DNA of 43,714 bases from NCBI GenBank assembly GCA_007123775.1, contig SLGK01000096.1, forward strand, positions 1 to 43,714, given 5' to 3'. The stretch's first letter is position 1; each line of letters opens with the position of its first letter. The translations under genes and the position numbers were made by a program. Source of the stretch: Anaerolineae bacterium (GTDB lineage Bacteria; Chloroflexota; Anaerolineae; Promineifilales; Promineifilaceae). Shown one piece after another: positions 1 to 6,056 of this stretch. The notes under the pieces are model-generated. The model saw nothing but the letters and a program-made list of their open reading frames with translations, did not search any database and was not told the DNA's origin.

Positions 1-192
1 CTGCAAATCTTCAAGATTGCCGCCATACTCGATTTACGAACCAGCCTCGAAGTTCTCGGTCCGGCCGGTATCTACGCCGTCCGCACCTGGGGCGAGCAGT
101 TGATGCCCCTGCTGGTGGGTCTGCTGCTGGCCTGGAGCCTGCTGCCGCTGCTGGTGACAGTCAAACTATTCCAGCGCAAAGGAGCGATTTGA
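1..192 (+). CDS. ABC transporter permease, C-terminal part (NosY-like, partial)
   Basis: Open from the first base of the window to TGA at 190-192, so the N-terminus is missing. The visible 63 residues contain one strongly hydrophobic segment (MPLLVGLLLAWSLLPLLVTV) followed by a short basic end (KLFQRKGAI), typical of the last membrane helix of an ABC-2 type permease. The next gene, nosL, begins one base after the stop. In nitrous oxide reductase operons the order nosD-nosF-nosY-nosL is common, so this is probably NosY, the permease working with NosD and NosF in maturing the copper centre of NosZ. The assignment rests mainly on context. Confidence 0.6.
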   Translation: MQIFKIAAILDLRTSLEVLGPAGIYAVRTWGEQLMPLLVGLLLAWSLLPLLVTVKLFQRKGAI

Positions 193-193
193 G

Positions 194-793
194 ATGAACA
201 ATTTAACAAGTTTTGGTATTCGTAGTGCGTATTGCGTAGTGCGTAGCATTGTCAAGCGCCCACTACGCACTACGAACTACGCACTATTCATTGCCCTGGT
301 CTTACTCTTTACATCCCTCACCGCCTGCCAATCGGCCGTAGACCTGACGCAGCCGCCCGAAATTCGCTACGGCGAAGATGTGTGCGATCAATGTGGTATG
401 ATTATCAGCGAGCCTCGTTTTGCGGCTGCTTACATCACAGCCGATGGTGTGACACGTCGTTTTGATGACATAGGTGACATGATTGTCTACCATCTGGAAA
501 TGGGCGAAGATGTGGCCGTTTTCTGGGTCCACGACTTTGAAACGGCCGACTGGCTGCGGGCCGATGAGGCCACGCTGGCTTATATTGAAGACTTGATCAC
601 CCCTATGGGCTCCGGCCTGGTTGCCTTTGCCGACCCTGAGGCAGCGGCCAACGCGATAGCCCACAGTGGCGACCTGATGGACTTTGCCACGCTGCTGGCC
701 GAAGCCAAATCCGGCGACGTGGCCAATAACTGGTTCCGCAAGCACCAGAATCACGGACATGATCACGGGCATGGGCATGGGCACAATCATTGA
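194..793 (+). CDS. nosL: NosL-family copper lipoprotein with His-rich tail
   Basis: NosL delivers copper to the nitrous oxide reductase assembly machinery at the cell surface. The protein has a lipoprotein signal (hydrophobic stretch then LTAC, about residues 31-46), the NosL hallmark CDQCGM near residue 63 and the long alpha/beta body that follows. The last 14 residues alternate His with Gly or Asp, a likely extra metal-binding tail not found in every NosL. The start at 194 is one base after the upstream stop. A 7-bp tandem-repeat hairpin at 221-288 lies inside the coding sequence, between the start codon and the hydrophobic core, and the reading frame runs through it. It therefore forms the basic n-region of the signal peptide. 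Confidence 0.85.
   Translation: MNNLTSFGIRSAYCVVRSIVKRPLRTTNYALFIALVLLFTSLTACQSAVDLTQPPEIRYGEDVCDQCGMIISEPRFAAAYITADGVTRRFDDIGDMIVYHLEMGEDVAVFWVHDFETADWLRADEATLAYIEDLITPMGSGLVAFADPEAAANAIAHSGDLMDFATLLAEAKSGDVANNWFRKHQNHGHDHGHGHGHNH
221..288. repeat. Heptamer inverted array A (inside nosL)
   Basis: Four 7-mers CGTAGTG, CGTATTG, CGTAGTG, CGTAGCA (221-248), a 12-base loop, then CACTACG, CACTACG, AACTACG, CACTATT (261-288). The arms are reverse complements and would form a hairpin of about 28 bp. It lies within the signal-peptide coding part of nosL. Confidence 0.9.
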
Positions 794-800
794 GGCGAGA

Positions 801-874
801 CGTAAAACGTAATGCGTAAAACGTAATGCGTAAAGGGCTTTTTACGTTTTACTCTTTACGTTTTACGCCTTACG
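801..874. repeat. Heptamer inverted array B (nosL - cytochrome c gap)
   Basis: Five 7-mers CGTAAAA, CGTAATG, CGTAAAA, CGTAATG, CGTAAAG at 801-835, a 4-base gap, then TTTTACG, TTTTACT, CTTTACG, TTTTACG, CCTTACG at 840-874. This is a symmetric five-plus-five hairpin filling most of the gap between two same-strand genes. The unit differs from array A but the unit length is the same. Confidence 0.92.
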
Positions 875-909
875 TCTGATACACTTACACTGAGGAGACG
901 AAACAAACT

Positions 910-1320
910 ATGTGGAAAAAATTACAACTCTTACCTGTGTTACTGTTGCTTTTGGCCGCCTGTGGCGGCAATGGTGCCCCGGCCGATACGGGCGGGGCCA
1001 GTGCGCCGGCGGCTGAACAAGAGGCTGCGGCCGTTTCTGCCGGTGATCCGGCGGCGGGTGAGCGGCTGTACATGCAAAGCTGCTCCGCCTGCCACGGCCC
1101 GGACGCCCAGGGGGTTCCCAGCCTGGGTCGTTCGATGGTCGGCACCGAGTTTTTCGCTACGCACAACGACCAGGAGATTCTGGACTTTGTGAAGCAAGGC
1201 CGCCCGGCCACCCATCCTGACAACGAGACGGGCATAGACATGCCGCCCAAAGGGGGCAATCCGGCCCTGACAGACGCGCAGATTTTGGATATTATTGCTT
1301 ATCTGCGTAGCCTGGACTGA
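910..1320 (+). CDS. Class I c-type cytochrome, lipoprotein
   Basis: A 136-residue exported electron carrier. A short signal ends in the lipobox LLAAC (about residues 13-18), followed by a flexible Ala/Gly-rich linker to about residue 45. A single-haem cytochrome c domain follows, with the haem motif CSACH (about 58-62), DIPP-like MPPKGGN supplying the probable axial Met (about 115), and the C-terminal helix LTDAQILDIIAYLRSL. Its position just after nosL suggests it passes electrons to nitrous oxide reductase, as small cytochromes do in clade II nos clusters; that role is inferred. GAGGAG lies 13-18 bases before the ATG. Confidence 0.85.
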   Translation: MWKKLQLLPVLLLLLAACGGNGAPADTGGASAPAAEQEAAAVSAGDPAAGERLYMQSCSACHGPDAQGVPSLGRSMVGTEFFATHNDQEILDFVKQGRPATHPDNETGIDMPPKGGNPALTDAQILDIIAYLRSLD

Positions 1321-1329
1321 TTGACAGAG

Positions 1330-1387
1330 CGTAGTGCGTAGAGGATTTTACGCACTACGCACTACGCACTACGCACTACGCACTACG
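1330..1387. repeat. Heptamer inverted array C
   Basis: CGTAGTG and CGTAGAG at 1330-1343, a short loop, then five exact copies of CACTACG at 1353-1387. Same unit as array A but asymmetric (two against five). It ends 7 bases before the next start codon, so it would lie in or next to the ribosome binding region of the gene at 1395. Confidence 0.9.
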
Positions 1388-1394
1388 AGGGACG

Positions 1395-1637
1395 ATGAAC
1401 ATTTCAGCGCAGTTGCCCGATATGACAATTGAAGCAGTATTGGAGCGCTGGCCGGAAACGGCCGTTGTCTTCCAGCGCTATCATCTGGCCTGTGTGGGCT
1501 GTGTGATGGCCCCCTTCTGCAAAGTGCAGGACGCCATTAACACTTATAACCTGCATGCTGAACTGTTCATCAACGATTTGCTTAAGGCTATTTCCCATGA
1601 CACAACCATCCGATCTGACGAGCCTGTTCATTCCTGA
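1395..1637 (+). CDS. Small DUF1858-like redox-disulfide protein
   Basis: An 80-residue protein with the pattern of the DUF1858 / hybrid-cluster-protein-associated domain: an opening TIEAVLERWPETAVVFQRYHLACVG with a Cys near residue 33 (CVGCVMAPFC supplies three Cys) and a following short helical segment VQDAINTYNL. Related domains occur in ScdA/Ric-type proteins and next to enzymes handling nitrogen oxides, which fits the location. Its function is unproven; possibilities are an electron or NO-damage repair accessory. GAGGGA precedes the ATG. The C-terminus overlaps the start of the cupin gene by 41 bases. Confidence 0.6.
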   Translation: MNISAQLPDMTIEAVLERWPETAVVFQRYHLACVGCVMAPFCKVQDAINTYNLHAELFINDLLKAISHDTTIRSDEPVHS

Positions 1638-1929
1638 TCTGGCCCAGCTTATTGAAGAAATTCCCCCCGAAAGTATTGTTAGCCGCACTGTTTACCGGGA
1701 CGACCAGGTGAAGGCCGTGCTGTTTGGCTTTGCCGCTGGTGAAGGGCTGTCGGAGCATACCGCAGCACAGGCGGCCATCCTCTACTTTGTGCGGGGTGAG
1801 GCAACGGTAACGCTGGGCGACGAGACCCAGACCGCTGCGCCCGGCACCTTCATCCACATGCCGCCCCAACTGCCCCACGGCGTGGTAGCCCATTCTGATG
1901 TTTTGATGCTCTTATTGTTGCTACAGTAA
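1597..1929 (+). CDS. Cupin-domain protein
   Basis: A 110-residue single-domain cupin. Motif 1 region is GEGLSEHTAAQAAILYFVRGEATVTLG and motif 2 region APGTFIHMPPQLPHGV; the two His-containing strands form the metal-binding beta-barrel of the family. An open frame extends further upstream, but the sequence preceding MTQPSD has no family character, so the ATG at 1597 is chosen. This start lies inside the previous gene, suggesting translational coupling. Small cupins of this kind often follow DUF1858-like proteins in denitrification or anaerobic clusters; the substrate is unknown. Confidence 0.75.
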   Translation: MTQPSDLTSLFIPDLAQLIEEIPPESIVSRTVYRDDQVKAVLFGFAAGEGLSEHTAAQAAILYFVRGEATVTLGDETQTAAPGTFIHMPPQLPHGVVAHSDVLMLLLLLQ

Positions 1930-1935
1930 AATAAC

Positions 1936-2050
1936 CTACGACTGATCACGATCTAGTTTGCTCGGCAAAACGAGTCGGATCATGCGCTCAAAGGCAAAGT
2001 AATTGTAGGCCCAGTTGATAAGAACAAGGACATCAATGTTCGGATAATCT
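1936..2050 (-). pseudogene. C-terminal remnant of type II NADH dehydrogenase
   Basis: Read on the minus strand, the last 34 codons give NIDVLVLINWAYNYFAFERMIRLVLP and then a stop at 1936. This closely resembles the conserved C-terminal membrane-anchor end of NDH-2 flavoproteins (RNRLLVLINWAWxYFxxxRxxRLI). Nothing upstream on that strand encodes the FAD or NADH binding domains, so this is a decayed end fragment. The identification is from memory of the family ending. Confidence 0.5.
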
Positions 2051-2098
2051 TTGGCTAGGGGGATTATGCCAGAGAACGGCCGTATAAGCAACGACAGC

Positions 2099-2299
2099 TT
2101 AATTGCCAATCGACCGAATCTGGCGGTGGAGTAGAGCCACCATCCGCTGGTGCAAATCCGGTGCGTTCTGCCGCAGCGAGCGGAACGTTTCCAGGGCGCA
2201 CTCCCAGGCCCCTTCATAGCACAGGCCATCCAGGCGGGCCTGTTCGTAGGCGGCTAAAGCTGATTCGATTGTGGGATGGTCGGCCGTTTTTTTGTCCAT
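2099..2299 (-). CDS. Small hypothetical protein
   Basis: A 66-residue predicted helical protein beginning MDKKTADHPTIESALAAYEQ. The central LDGLCYEGAWECALETFRSL segment resembles a recurring motif of short conserved hypothetical proteins in Chloroflexota and cyanobacteria, but no function is recognised. An alternative TTG start 15 bases upstream (2314) is preceded by GAGAAG. No partner gene is evident; it sits between an NDH-2 remnant and the flavodoxin gene. Confidence 0.5.
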   Translation of the reverse strand: MDKKTADHPTIESALAAYEQARLDGLCYEGAWECALETFRSLRQNAPDLHQRMVALLHRQIRSIGN

Positions 2300-2390
2300 T
2301 AGTATCTGATTCAACTTCTCACACCTACGCCCTATTATACAAGAGACAACATGCGCCTGTGGCGCACCAACAAATCAATGCAAATCCGTA

Positions 2391-2434
2391 GCGCAAACAT
2401 CCCTGTTTGCGCGGTCAAGCAGGGATGCTTGACC
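2391..2434. repeat. Twin hairpin with complementary loops
   Basis: Two adjacent perfect hairpins: GCGCAAACA-TCCC-TGTTTGCGC (2391-2412) and GGTCAAGCA-GGGA-TGCTTGACC (2413-2434). The tetraloops TCCC and GGGA are complementary and could pair. The hairpins lie downstream of the flavodoxin stop at 2491, so they may also act in termination. The second stem recurs at 3061-3082. Confidence 0.75.
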
Positions 2435-2490
2435 TACATTTACACAGGAAAGTGTGGTGGGGTGAAAGCGGTACCCACACTCTACGGCCG

Positions 2491-3039
2491 TTACGCTGCC
2501 ACCGGCTCCAGCAGATGGACCAGGTCAAACTCATCGACCAACTGCCAGACCCAATCAATCAACCGGTCCGGGGTCCGGTCGCTTTCGTTCTCTTCATCTA
2601 ATGCCAGGCCCAGGAAACGGCCGTTTTCCACCCCGACCGAATAGCTGAACTCATACCCTTCGGCGCTGGTATAGCCAACCAGTTCGGCCCCTTGCGCTGC
2701 CAGTTTGCGTCCCAGAATGCCAATTGCGTCACAAAAATTGTCAGGGTAGCCATACTGGTCACCCAGACCAAAGATAGCCACCTTTTTACCCGTCAGGTCC
2801 AGCGTTTCTAACTCCAAAAATCGGGCATCCCAATCTTCCTGAAGCTGGCCCACGTTCCAGGTAGGGCAGCCGATGATCAGATAGGCATAATCCAGCAGCC
2901 GTTCGACCGGGACATCGGCGATATTGTGGACGGTAATTAGATCAGGCGCCACCATCTCAAATTCGGCTATGAGCTGACCGACGACGATTTCGGTAAATCC
3001 AGTATTCGAGCCGTAGAACAAACCAATTGGTGTGGTCAT
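2491..3039 (-). CDS. Long-chain flavodoxin
   Basis: An FMN-binding electron-transfer protein of 182 residues. The phosphate-binding loop GSNTGFTE is at residues 9-16, the first isoalloxazine loop around CPTWNVGQLQEDW at about 57-69, and the second around GLGDQYGYPDNFCDA at about 93-107. The extra segment YTSAEGYEFSYSVGVENGRFLGLALDE marks the long-chain type. The ATG at 3039 is preceded by GAGGAG; an ORF extension upstream has no family similarity. It is divergent from the Crp/Fnr gene and may be controlled by it. It could serve as a low-potential donor under low oxygen or iron limitation. Confidence 0.92.
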   Translation of the reverse strand: MTTPIGLFYGSNTGFTEIVVGQLIAEFEMVAPDLITVHNIADVPVERLLDYAYLIIGCPTWNVGQLQEDWDARFLELETLDLTGKKVAIFGLGDQYGYPDNFCDAIGILGRKLAAQGAELVGYTSAEGYEFSYSVGVENGRFLGLALDEENESDRTPDRLIDWVWQLVDEFDLVHLLEPVAA

Positions 3040-3060
3040 GAGAGTCTCCTCGCAATAGTA

Positions 3061-3152
3061 GGTCAAGCATCCTTGCTTGACCCCTTAGCGGTGCGAGGCA
3101 TTGGTCGAACAGTCTTGGTTAACCACAGTCCTGCTGACCAGTGCCTTGCACC
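3061..3152. repeat. Intergenic hairpin repeats
   Basis: A perfect hairpin GGTCAAGCA-TCCT-TGCTTGACC at 3061-3082 repeats the stem seen at 2413-2434. It is followed by an imperfect palindrome at 3090-3152, from GGTGCGAGGCATTGGTC to GACCAGTGCCTTGCACC. They lie upstream of the flavodoxin start, in the divergent intergenic region, and look like dispersed REP-type elements. Confidence 0.65.
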
Positions 3153-3199
3153 TATGTGATTGTTACCATCACCATAAACCAACACGGATATACTGTACA

Positions 3200-3216
3200 T
3201 GACTTAGATCAAGTCA
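3200..3216. promoter_or_regulatory. Candidate Crp/Fnr-type operator
   Basis: A perfect inverted repeat TGACTT-AGATC-AAGTCA in the divergent region between the flavodoxin and Crp/Fnr genes. Read on the other strand it contains TTGACTTGATCTAA, a partial match to the FNR consensus TTGAT-N4-ATCAA. It would suit autoregulation or control of the flavodoxin; unproven. Confidence 0.45.
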
Positions 3217-3284
3217 ACACAATGCCATCACGCACCACACCTCCTTCATTGCCAGAACACGGCCATTGGAGGTAAAGTAAGGCC

Positions 3285-3956
3285 ATGACTGGTTTTTCAT
3301 TACCCGCCGCGCTGCGACAGATTCCTTATCTGATCCATGTGGAAGAAACAACATTGGTAACCGTGGCCGAGCGTGCGCTGCGGCGCACTTTTGTCGCCGA
3401 TGAGATGATCTTTTTAGAGGGAGAGCCGTCGGCCGGTTTGTGGCTGGTAGAAAACGGCCGTATCAAAGCCCACAAACTCTCCCCCGGCGGCCAGGAGTAT
3501 ATTTTGCGCTTTTTTGGCCCTGGCGAAACCTTTAACGACCTGGCCGCCCTGGATGGTTCGCCCAATGCCGCCAGCACAACGGCCGTTACCGACGTAGCGG
3601 CCTGGGTGATACCAACGGCCGTTTTTCGCGACCTGTTAGCAGCCGACCATCAACTCTGCCTGGCGGTCATCCAGGGCTTAACGGGGCGCGTACGCCAACT
3701 GGTGGGGCGCGTGGAGGATTTAGCTCTGCGCCCGGTGACGGCCCGTCTGGCCCGCTTCCTGCTGGAACAGATCGAAGATCCCACGCTGGCCCATCCGGCC
3801 GTAACCCGCACCCTCATCGCCAGTCACCTGGCCACCACCCCCGAATCAATCAGTCGCTCCTTGCGCGTACTGGAAGAGAAGGGGGCCATTCGTTTTGACC
3901 GCCACCGCATTATTATTGCTCAGCCCGACATTCTCCGTAAGCTGGCCCAACTGTAG
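3285..3956 (+). CDS. Crp/Fnr-family transcriptional regulator
   Basis: A 223-residue regulator with an N-terminal cyclic-nucleotide-binding-type beta barrel (about residues 12-130; GEPSAGLWLVENGRIKAHKLSPGGQEYILRFFGPGETFND) and a C-terminal winged helix (about 150-220), with the recognition region LIASHLATTPESISRSLRVLEEKGAI. No Cys cluster for an iron-sulphur centre is visible, so it is not a classical FNR; a DNR/NnrR-like haem or NO-responsive type is possible. It stands among nos genes, protoglobins and a perfect FNR-type box at 5763-5776, which makes it the likely local NO or oxygen regulator. The 3' end overlaps the convergent DUF3565 gene by 44 bases. Confidence 0.88.
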   Translation: MTGFSLPAALRQIPYLIHVEETTLVTVAERALRRTFVADEMIFLEGEPSAGLWLVENGRIKAHKLSPGGQEYILRFFGPGETFNDLAALDGSPNAASTTAVTDVAAWVIPTAVFRDLLAADHQLCLAVIQGLTGRVRQLVGRVEDLALRPVTARLARFLLEQIEDPTLAHPAVTRTLIASHLATTPESISRSLRVLEEKGAIRFDRHRIIIAQPDILRKLAQL

Positions 3957-4146
3957 ACGCAGCCTCGTCACATAGCTTGCAGGCCAGTTCGTAGCCCAAA
4001 AAGCGACGCCGTCCGGCTTCGGTGAGAACCCACGGCCGTTTTACCAGCGGCGGATTATGGCGAATGTGCTGCCGATGGCCGCAAGCCAGAATCGCCCGCC
4101 AGTCGCCTATCTCATCTTGCTCATACCCGGTTATTTTTTGTCTCAT
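3913..4146 (-). CDS. DUF3565 family protein
   Basis: A 77-residue protein matching the DUF3565 pattern: KITGYEQDEIGDWRAILACGH near the N-terminus, HIRHNPP, RPWVLTEAGRRRFLG and a late CKLCD. The conserved Cys and His residues (CGH, HxRH, CKLC) suggest zinc binding. Family members are small soluble proteins of unknown role. The start at 4146 is 61 bases from the divergent MarR-type gene, so the two may share control. Its end overlaps the convergent Crp/Fnr gene. Confidence 0.8.
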   Translation of the reverse strand: MRQKITGYEQDEIGDWRAILACGHRQHIRHNPPLVKRPWVLTEAGRRRFLGYELACKLCDEAASTVGPAYGECRAEQ

Positions 4147-4159
4147 TGCAGAAGTCCGC

Positions 4160-4187
4160 TTGACATGGCAGAAAAGGCTGTTATTAT
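4160..4187 (+). promoter_or_regulatory. Promoter of the MarR-type gene
   Basis: A perfect -35 TTGACA (4160-4165), a 16-base spacer and a -10 TATTAT (4182-4187). The predicted start point is near 4194, inside the operator at 4192-4204, which would give repression by blocking polymerase. Confidence 0.7.
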
Positions 4188-4191
4188 ATGC

Positions 4192-4204
4192 TTAGGAATC
4201 CTAA
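4192..4204. promoter_or_regulatory. Operator TTAGGAATCCTAA, copy 1
   Basis: A perfect 13-bp palindrome between the -10 box and the start codon of the MarR-type gene; its AGGA also overlaps the likely ribosome binding site. An identical copy stands before the DUF2024 gene (4841-4853). This is the expected arrangement for an autorepressor that also controls the next operon. Confidence 0.75.
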
Positions 4205-4207
4205 CAA

Positions 4208-4822
4208 ATGACTGAGCTAACCAATTTTGTCCTCGACCCCCATACCCATGAAGGCGACACGGCCGCCAAAATTGTCTTCTCATTGGAGCGATTATCCCAC
4301 ATTTTCCGCATTCACTGGTGGGAACAAAACAAGCAGTTCCAGTTAAGCCCGCTGCAGATGCAGATTCTCACGATTTTGCGCTTTCAACCCCATCTCAATT
4401 CTGTGTCGGCCATCGCCCGCTACCTGGAGCTGGCCGACGCCACAGTCAGTGACGCCGTGCGTGTGCTGGGTCAGAAGCAGCACCTTACCAAGCAGCCGGA
4501 CAGTGAAGACGGCCGTCGCCATACCCTCACCCTTACCCCAACGGGTGCCGCTATGGCCGAAGAGTTGGCCCTGTTTGCCAACCGGATTCGTGACTTTGCC
4601 AGCGCCTTGCCCAACCAGGGCGAGCTGCTGGAGTCGCTGCTGCTGCTGATGCAGTCGCTGCAGCAAAGCGGCTTTATTCCCATGCAGCAGATGTGTACCA
4701 CTTGCCGCTACTTCCGCCGCGTAGATGATGCCCCCTCCCCATATTACTGTCAACTGCTGGCTAAGCCGCTGGCGGTCCACGACCTGCGCATTCATTGCCC
4801 GGAGCATGAGGCGGTCGGGTAA
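4208..4822 (+). CDS. MarR-type regulator with C-terminal Cys cluster
   Basis: A 204-residue regulator. A winged helix-turn-helix of MarR type spans about residues 20-140 (LSPLQMQILTILRF, SVSAIARYLELADATVSDAVRVLGQKQHL, then the wing EDGRRHTLTLTPTG). The C-terminal 40 residues carry CTTC, YYC and HCPEHE, four Cys that could hold zinc or an iron-sulphur cluster. Identical palindromes TTAGGAATCCTAA lie before this gene and before the downstream DUF2024-protoglobin pair, so it probably represses both. Given neighbouring NO-related genes, the Cys cluster might sense NO or oxidants; that is inference. Confidence 0.8.
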   Translation: MTELTNFVLDPHTHEGDTAAKIVFSLERLSHIFRIHWWEQNKQFQLSPLQMQILTILRFQPHLNSVSAIARYLELADATVSDAVRVLGQKQHLTKQPDSEDGRRHTLTLTPTGAAMAEELALFANRIRDFASALPNQGELLESLLLLMQSLQQSGFIPMQQMCTTCRYFRRVDDAPSPYYCQLLAKPLAVHDLRIHCPEHEAVG

Positions 4823-4840
4823 TTTTTTTACAGCTTATAT

Positions 4841-4853
4841 TTAGGAATCCTAA
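4841..4853. promoter_or_regulatory. Operator TTAGGAATCCTAA, copy 2
   Basis: Exact repeat of the palindrome at 4192-4204, placed just after a -10-like TTATAT (4835-4840) and just before the ribosome binding site AAGGAG of the DUF2024 gene. No convincing -35 is visible. Confidence 0.75.
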
Positions 4854-4870
4854 TAAAAAGGAGCGTGATT

Positions 4871-5161
4871 ATGAATTGTGACGTATTTGATGCTTATGTA
4901 ACCCGCCCCGATGGGCACCTGATGCACTTTGACGTGATTGTGCCCAGCGGCACGCCGCAGTCCGCGGCGCTGGCGTTTGGCCAGGCCTACCTGACCAGCG
5001 TAGGCGTAACCGACAGCCAGGTAACGGCCGATCGCTGCCGCTTTTGTCACGTGGAGCAGGCCACGCCGGAAATGGAAGAAGCAATCGCAAAACAAGGTTA
5101 TTTCATTTTACCAATGGAGGGCTGCCCGCCGGCTACCGCCCACCACAAGAATGGAGGTTAA
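4871..5161 (+). CDS. DUF2024 family protein
   Basis: A 96-residue protein with the DUF2024 pattern: MNCDVFDAYVTRPDGHLMHFDVIVP at the start, a central ALAFGQAYLTSVGV helix, CRFCHVEQATPEMEEAI and the final GYFILPMEGCP. The conserved CxxCH could bind metal. The function of the family is unknown. The ATG at 4871, 7 bases after AAGGAG, is preferred over a GTG at 4865. It is followed after 2 bases by the protoglobin gene, so they form an operon behind the second MarR-type operator. Confidence 0.82.
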   Translation: MNCDVFDAYVTRPDGHLMHFDVIVPSGTPQSAALAFGQAYLTSVGVTDSQVTADRCRFCHVEQATPEMEEAIAKQGYFILPMEGCPPATAHHKNGG

Positions 5162-5163
5162 TC

Positions 5164-5748
5164 ATGAAAACAATAGATGGCTACACTTACGGGACAACGG
5201 CCGTTGCCCCATCCCCGGTTACCCTGGCTGAGTTAGAAAAGCTCAAGGCGACCGTGCTGTTTACCGACGAAGACGGCCGTTACCTGCAAATGGCCGGGGA
5301 CGTATTGGCCGACCAGACGGATGAGATTCTGGATGTCTGGTATGGCTTTGTTGGCTCACATCCGCACTTGTTGCACTACTTCACCGACGGGCAGGGGAAC
5401 GCCCTGGCCGACTACCTGGGCGCGGTGCGGCAGCGGTTTGGGCAGTGGATCCATGATTTGTGTCAACGGCCGTATGACCAGACCTGGCTTGACTACCAGC
5501 ACGAAATCGCCCTGCGCCACCACCGGGTCAAGAAAAACCAGACTGACGGCGCCAACTCTGTGCCACTCATCCACTTCCGGTATATGGTCGCCTTTATCTA
5601 TCCCATTACGGCTACCATTCGCCCCTTTCTGGCGGCCAAAGGCCACAGCGATGAGGAAGTGGAAAATATGCACCAGGCCTGGTTCAAAGCGGTCACGCTG
5701 TCGGTCATCTTGTGGTGCCAACCTTACATCAAGGATGGTGACTTTTAG
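5164..5748 (+). CDS. Protoglobin
   Basis: A 194-residue single-domain haem protein of the globin-coupled-sensor/protoglobin family. Recognisable parts are the pre-A/A-helix region LAELEKLKATVLFTDEDGRYLQMAGDVL, the B-E helices DEILDVWYGFVGSHPHLLHYFTD, and the F-helix region YQHEIALRHHRVKK with the likely proximal His, followed by VPLIHFRYMVAFIYPI. Such proteins bind oxygen, NO or CO. A longer open frame upstream overlaps DUF2024 without similarity; the ATG at 5164, after GGAGG, is chosen. The operon is probably under the MarR-type repressor. Confidence 0.85.
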   Translation: MKTIDGYTYGTTAVAPSPVTLAELEKLKATVLFTDEDGRYLQMAGDVLADQTDEILDVWYGFVGSHPHLLHYFTDGQGNALADYLGAVRQRFGQWIHDLCQRPYDQTWLDYQHEIALRHHRVKKNQTDGANSVPLIHFRYMVAFIYPITATIRPFLAAKGHSDEEVENMHQAWFKAVTLSVILWCQPYIKDGDF

Positions 5749-5762
5749 CAGCTGACGGACAG

Positions 5763-5776
5763 TTGATCTATATCAA
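5763..5776 (+). promoter_or_regulatory. Perfect FNR/DNR box (class II position)
   Basis: TTGATCTATATCAA exactly fits the TTGAT-N4-ATCAA consensus of FNR-family regulators. A -10-like TAAACT lies at 5799-5804, which would place transcription start at 5811, the A of the ferredoxin ATG. The box centre (5769.5) is then 41.5 bases upstream, the classical class II activator position, and the transcript would be leaderless. Confidence 0.75.
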
Positions 5777-5810
5777 AGACGGCCGTTTCCCTTTCGGTTA
5801 AACTATTCTC

Positions 5811-6038
5811 ATGGAAGCAAACATTGCCTGGCTGCCCCAAATAGATGAAACGCTTTGTACCGGCTGCGGTGATTGCATTGCCGTTTGCCCGACCGGTGCG
5901 TTGGCGCTGGCTGGCGATGTGGCCATCCTGTCCGACCCTGATGCCTGCAATTATTCTGGTGAGTGTGAACGCATTTGTCCAACCGGGGCCATCGTTCTGC
6001 CTTATCAGATTGTGTTGGCGGAAGCCAGAGGCAATTAG
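5811..6038 (+). CDS. Small 2x[4Fe-4S]-type ferredoxin with an altered second site
   Basis: A 75-residue ferredoxin. Cluster motif 1 is complete: C-TG-C-GD-C-IAV-CP (about residues 15-26). In motif 2, C-NYSGE-C-ERI-CP (about 46-57), the second Cys of the usual C-x2-C-x2-C is Ser. This cluster may be a [3Fe-4S] centre, be Ser-ligated or be absent. It sits directly downstream of the FNR box and 18 bases before the NnrS-like gene. It probably supplies electrons under low oxygen to the following membrane proteins or to a nitrogen-oxide pathway; the partner is unknown. Confidence 0.85.
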   Translation: MEANIAWLPQIDETLCTGCGDCIAVCPTGALALAGDVAILSDPDACNYSGECERICPTGAIVLPYQIVLAEARGN

Positions 6039-6056
6039 CGTAGCAAACGGCCGTTC

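Noticed and set aside
302-790. Minus-strand 162-codon frame over nosL
   Set aside because: Shadow of nosL; the Met/Pro-rich N-terminus is the complement of the His-rich tail.
1330-1387. Possible CRISPR array
   Set aside because: Units are 7 bp without spacers and are mirrored into a hairpin, unlike CRISPR repeats of 24-48 bp with unique spacers. No cas genes are visible.
3156-3172. GTGAT-N7-ATCAC as a Crp site
   Set aside because: Spacing between the half-sites (7-9 bases) does not fit TGTGA-N6-TCACA; the palindrome at 3200-3216 is a better candidate.
5321-5755. Alternative 144-codon frame inside the protoglobin gene
   Set aside because: Overlaps the protoglobin in another frame; basic, Ser/Thr/Arg-rich translation without motif.
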